Positions 53,288-61,434 of a DNA stretch of 64,000 nt are shown here, one piece after another. The notes under the pieces were generated by a model. It was given only the letters and a program-made list of their open reading frames with translations. It was not told the origin of the DNA and ran no database searches. The stretch lies in assembly GCA_964628235.1 (NCBI GenBank), contig CAZVLU010000015.1, positions 1-64,000 of the forward strand, read 5' to 3'. The position numbers and the translations under genes were made by a program. Position 1 is the first letter of the stretch. Every line of letters begins with the position of its first letter. Source of the DNA: CAMAVH01 sp964628235 (lineage in GTDB: Bacteria > Pseudomonadota > Alphaproteobacteria > SMXQ01).

Positions 53288-54763
53288 TCAGCGCGTCGAG
53301 AGGCCGAAGCCGCGCCGGTCGCTTTCGACGGTGCAGAGATCGACCGGCTTCTCGGCGCCCGGCGAAACCAGGCCCTCCGGGCAATGGAAGGCGTTGACCA
53401 TCGCCAGCGGGATTTGCGGCTCGACGGCGACGCGACCGGCCGATATCCAATGGCTGCGCGGCGCGGCCACAGCGGCCGCCAGCGGCTTGCCCTCGCCCAT
53501 CGCTTCGAGCGCGACTTGAACCTCCGCAGCCGGCGTCGGCGCGCCGCCCGACCCGGCGGCGGCGAAGAACATTTTGTTGACGCGCGGATTGATGGTCAGC
53601 ATCGGCGCGACGGCGAGCGCCTCGCCGCCCGTCGCCGGCGCGGCGATGACGATGCCGCTGTCGCCCGCCAGCTTGGCGGCGCCGAACAAGCGCCCCATGG
53701 TGAAGGCGCAAGCCACCGTGTTGCTGTCCTGATCGGCGATGACGAAACTGGCGCCGGCCTGCGCCGCGCCGAGCGGCAGTTCGCTCACGCCCGAGACCGA
53801 TTGCGCCACCGCCTTGGCTTGCGTCTCCGCGACCAATGCCGGACGCGCCGCTGCGGCCGTGCGGCGATATTGCCCTTCGACGGCGAGCGCCTGCCACATG
53901 CGCGACGCGACCATGCCGCCCGGCGTCGGCGCAAAATGGCTGTCGAGCAAATCGACGCTCACCTTGATCGTTTCGCGAAATTGCGGCGCATAGCGGCGCA
54001 TCGTCTCGGCGTTCAGATCGATGCCCGCAGCCTGCGCGCCCTCGACATAAGCTTGCAGGAAATTGCCGCCGTAAAACTCGCCCGGCGAACGGCGCAGCAA
54101 GCCGAGGGTCGCCGCCAGATCGAGCTGGCTCATGCGCTCGCCTTCCGAAGGCAGCCGTCCGTTCGTGCCGACATAGAGCCGCGCGAGATTCGGGTTGTCG
54201 GCCAGAACGGCGCTGGCCGCCGCAAGGTCGCGGGCGAAGCCGCGCGATACCGTAAAGCCGAAGCGCGCCAAATTCTCAGCCGGCGCGACCATCTGCTCCC
54301 AGCGCAAGCGGCCGTATTTGGCATGCAAGGCATACATGCCGCGCGGCGAGCCGGGCACGCCCGGCGGCGCGGTGAAATCGAGCGCTTCAACGCTCTTGGC
54401 CTTTTCGTTAAACAGCACGCATTGGCCGCTGCTGCCGAGGCCGGCGACCGACGGACGGGTGACGGCCATCGTGAAGAACACGGCGACCGCCGCGTCCATC
54501 GCGTTGCCGCCGGCTGACAACACATCGCGTCCGACCAAGGCCGCGCGGGGCTCGTCCGCCGCCACGCCGCCGATAAAGCCGGGAACGAAGCCCAACTCGC
54601 CTTCCTTGGGTTTCGCCGCGTTGCTGCAAGCGCCGAGGCCGATTGCGGCAATTAGAAGGCAACTCAACGCGGTCCAACCTGTCCCTGCGGCCGATTGACG
54701 GCGCGGGGCGGCGTACCTACCTTGAGGGGGAAGCTCTGGAGCCAAATGCGTGCGGAAGTTCAT
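53288..54763 (-). CDS. gamma-glutamyltransferase-family lipoprotein, probably catalytically degenerate
   Basis: A 491-residue GGT-fold protein. A membrane-proximal segment CLLIAAIGLGAC ends in a lipobox Cys, so it should be lipidated. The large-subunit hallmarks DEPRAALVGRDVLSAGGNAMDAAVAVFFTM are present. In true GGT the small subunit starts at a catalytic Thr in T-T-H-F-S-V-V-D; here the equivalent is G337-A-S-F-V-I-A-D, so the Thr nucleophile and its neighbours are gone. The substrate motif SSMSPT is also replaced (VAPMLT). Autocleavage and transpeptidation are therefore not expected. The ATG at 54763 overlaps the divergent M48 gene start; the true start may be further in. Confidence 0.8.
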   Translation of the reverse strand: MNFRTHLAPELPPQGRYAAPRRQSAAGTGWTALSCLLIAAIGLGACSNAAKPKEGELGFVPGFIGGVAADEPRAALVGRDVLSAGGNAMDAAVAVFFTMAVTRPSVAGLGSSGQCVLFNEKAKSVEALDFTAPPGVPGSPRGMYALHAKYGRLRWEQMVAPAENLARFGFTVSRGFARDLAAASAVLADNPNLARLYVGTNGRLPSEGERMSQLDLAATLGLLRRSPGEFYGGNFLQAYVEGAQAAGIDLNAETMRRYAPQFRETIKVSVDLLDSHFAPTPGGMVASRMWQALAVEGQYRRTAAAARPALVAETQAKAVAQSVSGVSELPLGAAQAGASFVIADQDSNTVACAFTMGRLFGAAKLAGDSGIVIAAPATGGEALAVAPMLTINPRVNKMFFAAAGSGGAPTPAAEVQVALEAMGEGKPLAAAVAAPRSHWISAGRVAVEPQIPLAMVNAFHCPEGLVSPGAEKPVDLCTVESDRRGFGLSTR

Positions 54764-56159
54764 CAAATCCCTTTGCGCCGGTCTGACCGCCGGTTCGGTC
54801 GCCTTGACGCCGCTCGGCCTGAATTGGAACGGGCTGCGCTCCGGCGGGCTGCCCTTGATCGAAGCGACCTCGGGCGCCGCCCAAGCGGCCTCGGCCCCGC
54901 GCTTGATCCGCGACGCCGAAATCGAAAATACCATCCGAACCTGGGCCTCGCCAGTGCTGGAAGCAGCGGGCCTGAACGCCGCTGACGTCGACATCTATCT
55001 GATCAACGATTCGTCGATCAACGCCTTCGTCGCCGGCGGCATGAATCTGTTTCTCCATACCGGCCTCTTGATGCGCAGCAAGACGCCCAATCAGGTGATC
55101 GGCGTGATCGCCCACGAAACCGGCCATATCTCCGGCGGCCATCTCGCGCGCCTGCAAGATCGCATGAAAGATGCCTCGATCACCGCGATTCTCGCCATGA
55201 TCGTCGGCGCGGGCGCGGCAGTGGCCGGCGCCGGCGGCGCGGGCATCGGCGTGATGGCCGGCGGCATGGGCCTCGCGCAAGGCAGCCTCCTCGCCTTCAG
55301 CCGCACGCAAGAAGCCTCCGCCGACCAGGCCGGCATGCGCTTTCTCGATGAAACCGGCCAGTCGGCCCGCGGCATGGGCGAGTTCTTCCACATTCTGTCC
55401 GGCCAAGAGATGCTCAATTCGAGCCAGCAAGACCCCTACGTGCGCACCCACCCGCTGACCCGCGACCGTATCGAGGCGGTCGGCGCCCAGGTCGCCAAGT
55501 CGAAATTCTCGAACGCGCCCGACAAACCCGAATTCGTCGAGATGCACAGGCGGATGATCGCCAAGCTCTCGGGCTTCATCTTGTCGCCGCCGACCACCCT
55601 GTCGCGCTTCAAGGAAGACGACAAAAGCGTGGCCGCGCGCTATGCCCGCGCCATCGCCTATTACCGCCTGCCTGACATGAACAGAGCGCTGCCGCTGATC
55701 GACGCCCTGCTCGCCGAAGAGCCGAACAACGCCTATTTCTACGAATTGAAAGGGCAAATGCTGTTCGAAAACGGCCGCGGCTCGGAAGCCCTTGCGCCCT
55801 TCGAGAAAGCCGTCGCATTGATGCCCAACGAGGCGACGTTGCGTGTCCTCCTCGCCCAGGCGATGATCGAGCGCAACGATCCGGCGCTCATCAAGGACGC
55901 GATCAACCATCTGCGCCGCGCCACCCAGCGCGAGCCGCTCAACGCCTTCGCTTGGTCGCAGCTCGCCATCGCCTACGGTCGCGACGACCAACTCGGCATG
56001 AGCGCCTTATCCTCGGCTGAAGCGGCCTTGTCGCGCGGCAACAAGCGCGAAGCCCGCCTGCAAGCCGCGCGCGCGGAAAAGCTGCTGCCGCGCGGCTCGC
56101 CCGGCTGGATCCGCCTGCAGGACATTCAAGCCGCCGCCCGCAAGGATGATGACCAATAG
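54750..56159 (+). CDS. M48 family metalloprotease with TPR-like tail
   Basis: A 469-residue periplasmic zinc protease of the BepA/YfgC type. A GTG start at 54750 follows GGAG by 8 nt and opens a signal-like N-terminus (LCAGLTAGSVALTPLG). The zinc site is H122-E-T-G-H126 (VIAHETGHISGGH), with the third ligand Glu in RTQEASADQAG. The N-terminal Ala/Gly-rich segment MIVGAGAAVAGAGGAGIGVM is hydrophobic. The C-terminal 200 residues carry helical repeats (RGSEALAPFEKAVALMPNEA). BepA-like enzymes survey outer-membrane protein assembly. It ends exactly at the convergent maiA stop. Confidence 0.92.
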   Translation: MRKFIKSLCAGLTAGSVALTPLGLNWNGLRSGGLPLIEATSGAAQAASAPRLIRDAEIENTIRTWASPVLEAAGLNAADVDIYLINDSSINAFVAGGMNLFLHTGLLMRSKTPNQVIGVIAHETGHISGGHLARLQDRMKDASITAILAMIVGAGAAVAGAGGAGIGVMAGGMGLAQGSLLAFSRTQEASADQAGMRFLDETGQSARGMGEFFHILSGQEMLNSSQQDPYVRTHPLTRDRIEAVGAQVAKSKFSNAPDKPEFVEMHRRMIAKLSGFILSPPTTLSRFKEDDKSVAARYARAIAYYRLPDMNRALPLIDALLAEEPNNAYFYELKGQMLFENGRGSEALAPFEKAVALMPNEATLRVLLAQAMIERNDPALIKDAINHLRRATQREPLNAFAWSQLAIAYGRDDQLGMSALSSAEAALSRGNKREARLQAARAEKLLPRGSPGWIRLQDIQAAARKDDDQ

Positions 56160-56807
56160 TTAAACGGCGTCGGGCTGCTTGCTCGGATGAGCGGCGGCGA
56201 AGGCCGGCAGTTTTTCGCAGGCCTCGCAAATCCGCATGATCGTCGGATAATCGCCGAGCGGGCAGTCGAAGCGCTTGGCGTTGAACAACTGCGGCACCAA
56301 GCAAATGTCGGCGATGGTCGGCATGTCGCCCTGGCAATAGATGCCGGTCTCCGCGCTGCCCGCCAGCATCGGCTCCAACGCGTCGAAACCGAGTTTCACC
56401 CAATGACGATACCAGGCGAGCTTGGCGTCTTCCGACGCGCCGAGCGTGCCCGTCAGATAATTGAGCACGCGCAGATTGTTCAGCGGATGCATCTCGCAGG
56501 CGATCATCAGCGCCAAGCCGCGCACCCGCGCGCGCGCCGCGGCCCCCTTGGGCAGGATCGGCGGTGTCGGATGGGTCTCTTCAAGATATTCGAGAATGGC
56601 GAGCGACTGCACGAGGACCTTGCCGTCGTCTTCGAGCACCGGAACAAGCAACTGCGGGTTGAGCTTGCCGAACGCCGGCTGGAATTGATCGCCGCCGCCG
56701 GGGCGCGAGATATGCACGTATGCCTGTTCGGCCGCGATGCCCTTGAGCGCCAGCGCGATGCGCAGCCGATAACTGGCCGACGACCGGAAAAACCCGTGCA
56801 GCTTCAT
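56160..56807 (-). CDS. maiA: maleylacetoacetate isomerase (zeta-class GST)
   Basis: A 215-residue glutathione-S-transferase. The thioredoxin-like start MKLHGFFRSSASYRLRIALA includes the zeta-class Ser motif (RSSASYRLRIAL in place of SSCSWRVRIAL). QSLAILEYLEETHP binds glutathione, and the helical half includes GDMPTIADICLVPQLFNA. It isomerises maleylacetoacetate or maleylpyruvate in tyrosine/gentisate breakdown. It follows thiSG by 19 bp on the same strand, with which it has no clear metabolic link; the partners hmgA and fahA are not in the window. Confidence 0.9.
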   Translation of the reverse strand: MKLHGFFRSSASYRLRIALALKGIAAEQAYVHISRPGGGDQFQPAFGKLNPQLLVPVLEDDGKVLVQSLAILEYLEETHPTPPILPKGAAARARVRGLALMIACEMHPLNNLRVLNYLTGTLGASEDAKLAWYRHWVKLGFDALEPMLAGSAETGIYCQGDMPTIADICLVPQLFNAKRFDCPLGDYPTIMRICEACEKLPAFAAAHPSKQPDAV

Positions 56808-56826
56808 CCCTGTGATTCCTTATTTT

Positions 56827-57819
56827 TTAGATCAAGCCGGCCAGCGGCGATGACGGATCGGCGTAGAGCTTCTTGGGCATGCGCCCCGCCAAATAGGCCA
56901 AACGGCCCGCTTCGATGGCGAGCTTCATCGCGCGCGCCATCTTGATCGGGTCTTTCGCTTCGGCGATGGCGGTGTTCATCAGCACGCCGTCGCAACCGAG
57001 CTCCATGGCGATGGCGGCGTCCGACGCGGTGCCGACGCCGGCATCGACCAGCACCGGCACTTTCGCCTGTTCGATGATGAGGCGGATGCCGACCGGGTTC
57101 TGCACGCCGAGGCCGGAGCCGATGGGCGCCGCCAGCGGCATGATGGCGACGCAGCCCATCTCTTCGAGGCGCTTGGCCTGGATCGGATCGTCGGCGCAAT
57201 AGACCATCACCTTGAAGCCCTCTTTGACGAGGATTTCAGCGGCGCGCACGGTCTCCGGCATGTTGGGATAGAGCGTCTTGTGGTCGCCCAGCACTTCGAG
57301 CTTCACCAAGTCCCAACCGCCCGCCTCGCGCGCCAAGCGCAGCGTGCGCACCGCCTCGTCCGCCGTGTAGCAGCCGGCGGTGTTGGGCAAGTAGGTGTAA
57401 TCCTTGGGACTGACGTAATCGACCAGCATCGGCTTGCCCGGATCGCTGACGTTGACGCGGCGCACCGCGACGGTGACGATCTCGGCGCCCGACGCTTTGA
57501 TCGCGCGCGCCGTCTCCTCGAAGTCCTTGTACTTGCCGGTGCCGACCAGCAATCGCGAGCTGTAGCGCTTGCCGGCGACGGTGAAGCCGTCATCAGCGGC
57601 CGCAGATGCGCCATCCGGCGCGCCGCCGCCGATGAAATGCACGATCTCCAATTTGTCGCCGTCGCCGACCTCGGTCGCGCCATAGGCCGAGCGCGGCACG
57701 ATCTCGAGGTTCAACTCGACCGCGACCTTGCGCGTGTCGAGACCGAGGCCGTCGAGCAAGGCTTGAACGCTTTGCGGCGCCGCAAGGGGTCGGGCTTCGC
57801 CGTTGATGGTGACTTGCAT
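56827..57819 (-). CDS. thiG: ThiS-ThiG fusion, thiazole synthase
   Basis: A 330-residue fusion. Residues 1-66 are ThiS (MQVTINGEARPLAAPQSVQA to VHFIGGG), the ubiquitin-like sulfur carrier, and residues about 78-330 are ThiG, with the Schiff-base Lys in LVKLEVLGDHKTLYPN and the phosphate site VPVLVDAGVGTASDA. ThiG builds the thiazole of thiamine from DXP, dehydroglycine and ThiS-thiocarboxylate. Because the ThiS Gly-Gly is followed by residues APDGASAAADDGF, its C-terminus is not free. The start at 57819 follows AGGG. No thiC, thiO or thiE is adjacent, and no TPP riboswitch is seen. Confidence 0.93.
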   Translation of the reverse strand: MQVTINGEARPLAAPQSVQALLDGLGLDTRKVAVELNLEIVPRSAYGATEVGDGDKLEIVHFIGGGAPDGASAAADDGFTVAGKRYSSRLLVGTGKYKDFEETARAIKASGAEIVTVAVRRVNVSDPGKPMLVDYVSPKDYTYLPNTAGCYTADEAVRTLRLAREAGGWDLVKLEVLGDHKTLYPNMPETVRAAEILVKEGFKVMVYCADDPIQAKRLEEMGCVAIMPLAAPIGSGLGVQNPVGIRLIIEQAKVPVLVDAGVGTASDAAIAMELGCDGVLMNTAIAEAKDPIKMARAMKLAIEAGRLAYLAGRMPKKLYADPSSPLAGLI

Positions 57820-58007
57820 GGGCATCCCTGAACTGGAGAGCGGCGGCGGGGAAGCTCCGCCGCGACGCATTTTGCAGGGATTATGGCCGATTCGCGCCCC
57901 CATTCAAGGCTGGGGGCCGTCCCTCGGCCTTAAGGCTGGGGACAAGCGGCGGAAAGCGCCGGTTTTCGGAACCAGGGCATGGCGGAACGAGACATCCGCC
58001 AGATCGG

Positions 58008-58403
58008 CTAGCCCGCCAAACTATGCAAGGCGTACATGATGCCCATGCCGACGATGACGATGGCGCCGAGCGTCAGGCAGGCCATGATCATCATCTTCGT
58101 GAAGCTGGCTTTGGGCTTCTTGGGCGGGACCTTGCGCGGCGGCGCGGCGATGGTCGAGGGCGCTTTGCGGCGCTCGGCCGTTTCGGTATTGATGCGGTCG
58201 ACCTTGGTCGAGCGGTAGACGGTGCGCGTGTTGCCCTTGTCGGTCTGCTCGTCGAAGCTTTCCTCGACGACGCGAATCGCCGAATAGCGGCCCGAGCGCT
58301 CCATGCGCTGCGCCTCGTTGACGGCAAGATCCTTGTCGTCGAACACCGAGTCGATCTTCCACACGCCTTCGCGGAAGGTGTGAATTTCAAACACGACCAT
58401 CAT
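58008..58403 (-). CDS. small tail-anchored protein of unknown function
   Basis: A 131-residue protein. The first 70 residues (MMVVFEIHTFREGVWKIDSV and on) form a small mixed alpha/beta domain. A basic, Pro/Lys-rich stretch (APPRKVPPKKPKASFTK) follows. A single C-terminal membrane helix (residues about 104-126, MMIMACLTLGAIVIVGMG) makes it tail-anchored with the domain in the cytoplasm. I do not recognise the family. Its ATG overlaps the stop of the upstream PAS-like gene by 4 bp, so the two proteins are likely made together. Confidence 0.75.
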   Translation of the reverse strand: MMVVFEIHTFREGVWKIDSVFDDKDLAVNEAQRMERSGRYSAIRVVEESFDEQTDKGNTRTVYRSTKVDRINTETAERRKAPSTIAAPPRKVPPKKPKASFTKMMIMACLTLGAIVIVGMGIMYALHSLAG

Positions 58404-58873
58404 GGCTGCGGGTTCTCGATCACTTCGTCATGGCCGAGGATGCGGCAGTTGGCGCCGCCGAGCACGACGCTGACGGTCTTGCCGTCGGCGCTCAGCGGCA
58501 GCAGGATGCTGCGGTAAAGCAAGCCGCGCCCTTGCTTGTCGACGAACTGGCTGCCGTAAGTCACCGGCACGCCCTTGGCGAGCACGTCCTGCACGAACGA
58601 GGCCGAACGGCCGATCAGCGTGTCCTTATCGACTTCGGCGACGGTCAGGCCGGTCGGGTCGCCGCCATACATCTCCTTGTGATACTCGCCGACATAGCTG
58701 AGCCGCGCCGCGCCGGTCGGCTGGTCGATCATGAAGCAGAAGGTCCACATGTCGGGTATCGCCGCCGGATCGACCGATTCAGGCTGCGGCCAATCGCCGT
58801 CGCCTGCCATTTGCCGCCAATAATCGAGCAGCCGCAGCACAAGGCGTCGTTCGCGCGGATGAGGCTCGGTCAC
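58400..58873 (-). CDS. PAS-domain protein (PAS_5/DUF1457-like)
   Basis: A 157-residue single-domain protein. LRLLDYWRQMAGDGDWPQPE, then IPDMWTFCFMID, LSYVGEYHKEMYGGDPTGL and LLYRSILLPLSADGKTVSVV match the alphaproteobacterial PAS_5/DUF1457 family, which includes cell-cycle and motility regulators such as Caulobacter MopJ. There is no output domain, so it would work through partners. A GTG start at 58873 follows GGGAG. It is co-translated with the tail-anchored protein and divergent from aroQ. Confidence 0.8.
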   Translation of the reverse strand: MTEPHPRERRLVLRLLDYWRQMAGDGDWPQPESVDPAAIPDMWTFCFMIDQPTGAARLSYVGEYHKEMYGGDPTGLTVAEVDKDTLIGRSASFVQDVLAKGVPVTYGSQFVDKQGRGLLYRSILLPLSADGKTVSVVLGGANCRILGHDEVIENPQP

Positions 58874-58926
58874 GGGGGGACTCCCAATTGAGGACAATTC
58901 TACCCAAATCAAATAGGGTAAAATGG

Positions 58927-58941
58927 TTAACGGGTTGTAAA
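58927..58941. promoter_or_regulatory. possible CtrA-like half-match
   Basis: TTAA-CGGGTTG-TAAA fits the CtrA pattern TTAA-N7-TTAA with one mismatch. It lies between the PAS protein and aroQ, 54 bp from the PAS start codon. Weak on its own. Confidence 0.25.
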
Positions 58942-59075
58942 ACCCCCCGGTTACGCCGTCCATACCCCTTGCCCGATCAGGCACTTGTCCAAGGCTTTTG
59001 CCATTGGCCGGTTGCGCCCCGGAAAGGCATGGGATAAAGGTCGGCCAACCGCCCGTCGAAGGAATTTCGCCGCTC

Positions 59076-59582
59076 ATGCCACAATCCGTGCTGGTCCTCA
59101 ACGGCCCCAACCTCAACCTGTTGGGGAGCCGCGAGCCCGAGATTTACGGGCGCGAGACCTTGGCCGACATCGCCGCGCTGTGCAAAGACGCCGGGAAGCG
59201 GCTCGGGCTAGCCATCGATTTCCGCCAAAGCAACGCCGAGGCCGAATTGGTCGGCTGGATTCAGGAGGCGCGCGGCAAGAAAGCCGGCATCCTGATCAAC
59301 GCTGGCGCTCTCACCCACACCTCCGTCTCGCTGCTCGACGCCCTGCTGGCGAGCGAGCTGCCGGTGATCGAGGTGCATCTGTCCAATCTCTTCCGCCGCG
59401 AAGAGTTTCGCCATCATTCCTATATCTCGCGCGCCGCGCGCGGGATGATCTGCGGCCTCGGCTCGCAGGGCTACGTGCTGGCCCTCGAAGCGATGGCGCG
59501 CATCGTCGGCGAGGCCAAGCCCGCCGCTGCTAAAACAGACATGACACCTAAAAACGCCCCGAAGGCCAAGAGGACGAAGTGA
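59076..59582 (+). CDS. aroQ: type II 3-dehydroquinate dehydratase
   Basis: A 168-residue type II dehydroquinase of the shikimate pathway. LNGPNLNLLGSREPEIYG carries the catalytic Tyr, LINAGALTHTSVSLLDALL and EVHLSNLFRREEFRHHSYIS carry the His and Arg of the active site. A short Lys/Ala-rich tail (KPAAAKTDMTPKNAPKAK) is extra. The ATG at 59076 matches family starts. Its stop overlaps the accB start (TGATG), the usual alphaproteobacterial aroQ-accB-accC order. Confidence 0.96.
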   Translation: MPQSVLVLNGPNLNLLGSREPEIYGRETLADIAALCKDAGKRLGLAIDFRQSNAEAELVGWIQEARGKKAGILINAGALTHTSVSLLDALLASELPVIEVHLSNLFRREEFRHHSYISRAARGMICGLGSQGYVLALEAMARIVGEAKPAAAKTDMTPKNAPKAKRTK

Positions 59583-60031
59583 TGGCGAAGCCCAACGTCG
59601 AGGAAGAACTGGTCCGCAAGCTGGCCAAGCTGCTCGAAGAGACCGGACTGACCGAAATCGAAGTTGCTGACGGCAGCTGGAAAGTGCGCGTGTCGAAAGC
59701 CACGACTGCCGCCGCGATGATGCCGGCGCCCGTCGCCGGCGCGCTCGTAACGAGCGCCGCCACGGCCCCCGCCGCGCCGGAAGACGTCTCGCGCCATCCG
59801 GGCGCTGTGACCTCGCCGATGGTCGGCACGGTCTATGTCGCCGCCGAACCGAACGCGCCCGCCTTCGTCAAGGTCGGCGACCGCGTCACCCAGGGCCAGA
59901 CTCTGCTGCTCATCGAAGCGATGAAGACGATGAACCCGATCCGCGCCCCGAAGGCCGGCAAGATCAGCCAAATCCTCGTCGGCAACGCCGCGCCGGTCGA
60001 GTACGGCGAAGTTCTGTTGATCATCGAGTGA
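59582..60031 (+). CDS. accB: biotin carboxyl carrier protein of acetyl-CoA carboxylase
   Basis: A 149-residue BCCP. The N-terminal helical part (EEELVRKLAKLLEETGLTEI) is followed by a short Ala/Pro linker and the biotinyl domain. The biotinylated Lys115 is in IEAMKTMNPI and the thumb region is in TSPMVGTVYVAAEP. It shuttles carboxyl groups from AccC to the carboxyltransferase. Start and stop overlap aroQ and accC by one base each, indicating coupled translation. Confidence 0.97.
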   Translation: MAKPNVEEELVRKLAKLLEETGLTEIEVADGSWKVRVSKATTAAAMMPAPVAGALVTSAATAPAAPEDVSRHPGAVTSPMVGTVYVAAEPNAPAFVKVGDRVTQGQTLLLIEAMKTMNPIRAPKAGKISQILVGNAAPVEYGEVLLIIE

Positions 60032-61374
60032 TGTTCGACAAGGTCCTCATCGCCAACCGCGGCGAAATCGCGCTCCGCATCCATCGCGCTTGCCGCGAGA
60101 TGGGCATTTCCACCGTCGCCGTCCATTCGACCGCCGACGCCGACGCCATGCATGTCCGCCTGGCCGACGAAAGCGTCTGCATCGGCCCACCGGCGGCGAA
60201 GGATAGCTACTTGAGCATGCCGGCGATCTTGTCGGCGGCGATCATCACCAACGCCGACGCCATACATCCGGGCTACGGCTTGCTGTCGGAGAACGCCACC
60301 TTCGCGGCCATGGTCGCAGAGCACGGTTTCACCTTCATCGGCCCGTCGTCGGAACATATCCGCATGATGGGCGACAAGATCGTCGCCAAGGAAACCATGA
60401 TCGCGGCCGGCGTGCCCTGCGTGCCCGGCTCCGAAGGCTCGCTCGAAGACGAAGCGACCGTGCGCGCCACCGCCAAGCGCATCGGCTATCCGGTGCTGAT
60501 CAAGGCGTCGGGCGGCGGCGGCGGACGCGGCATGAAAGTGGCCGAAGACGAGTCGCAAGTCGTCGAAGCCTACTTGAACGCCCGCGCCGAGGCCAAGGCC
60601 GCCTTCGGCAACGACCAAGTCTATATGGAGAAGTACCTGTCGCATCCGCGCCATATCGAGGTGCAAATCCTCGGCGACGCGCATGGCAACGTGGTGCATC
60701 TCGGCGAGCGCGACTGCTCCTTGCAGCGCCGCCACCAGAAGCTGCTCGAAGAGGCGCCCTCGCCGGCGCTCAACCCGGAAGCGCGCGAGCGCATCGGCAA
60801 GATCGCCGTCAACGCCATCCGCAAGCTCGGCTATCTCGGCGCCGGCACGCTGGAATTCCTCTATCAGGACGGCGAGTTCTACTTCATCGAGATGAATACC
60901 CGCCTGCAGGTCGAGCATCCGATCAGCGAGATGATCAGCGGCGTCGACATCGTGCGCGAGCAGTTGCGCATCGCCGCCGGCAACCCGCTCAGCTTCAAGC
61001 AAGACGACATCAAGTTCAGCGGCCACGCCATCGAATGCCGCATCAACGCCGAAACGTCGGACACTTTCACGCCGGCGCCCGGCAAGGTGCGCGACTACCA
61101 TCCGCCGGGCGGCCTCGGCGTGCGCGTCGATTCGGCGCTCTATGCCGGCTACACCGTGCCGCCCTACTACGACAGCTTGATCTCCAAGCTGATCGTGCAT
61201 GGCGCGACGCGCAACGAATGCCTGATGCGCCTGCGCCGCTCGCTCGAGGAATATGTCATCGCCGGCGTCGACACGACCATTCCGCTGCATCGCCGCCTGG
61301 TGAACGCGCCGGACTTCGTCAACGGCGAGTACGACATCCATTGGCTCGAGCGGTTTGTCGGCCTGAAAAAGTAG
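60031..61374 (+). CDS. accC: biotin carboxylase of acetyl-CoA carboxylase
   Basis: A 447-residue ATP-grasp enzyme. VLIANRGEIALRIHRACREM starts the biotin-carboxylase N domain. The ATP-binding Gly loop is KASGGGGGRGMKV, and the catalytic region has EMNTRLQVEHPISEMISGVD. It carboxylates biotin on AccB, the first step of fatty acid synthesis. It begins at the accB stop (TGATG). Confidence 0.98.
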   Translation: MFDKVLIANRGEIALRIHRACREMGISTVAVHSTADADAMHVRLADESVCIGPPAAKDSYLSMPAILSAAIITNADAIHPGYGLLSENATFAAMVAEHGFTFIGPSSEHIRMMGDKIVAKETMIAAGVPCVPGSEGSLEDEATVRATAKRIGYPVLIKASGGGGGRGMKVAEDESQVVEAYLNARAEAKAAFGNDQVYMEKYLSHPRHIEVQILGDAHGNVVHLGERDCSLQRRHQKLLEEAPSPALNPEARERIGKIAVNAIRKLGYLGAGTLEFLYQDGEFYFIEMNTRLQVEHPISEMISGVDIVREQLRIAAGNPLSFKQDDIKFSGHAIECRINAETSDTFTPAPGKVRDYHPPGGLGVRVDSALYAGYTVPPYYDSLISKLIVHGATRNECLMRLRRSLEEYVIAGVDTTIPLHRRLVNAPDFVNGEYDIHWLERFVGLKK

Positions 61375-61434
61375 CGGCCCAAAGAAGTAACGGGGCGAAC
61401 AAGGCGGTCTTATTCCATGGGCAGGACGGGATAG

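Noticed and set aside
54717..55991. 424-codon frame antisense to the M48 protease
   Set aside because: Shadow frame with no recognisable motif; the plus-strand gene has a HETGH zinc site.
57820..58007. TPP riboswitch upstream of the thiSG gene
   Set aside because: The conserved CTGAGA and ACCTGAtctGGATAATGCC elements are not present.
59833..61341. 502-codon frame antisense to accB/accC
   Set aside because: It is the reverse shadow of two well-identified essential genes.
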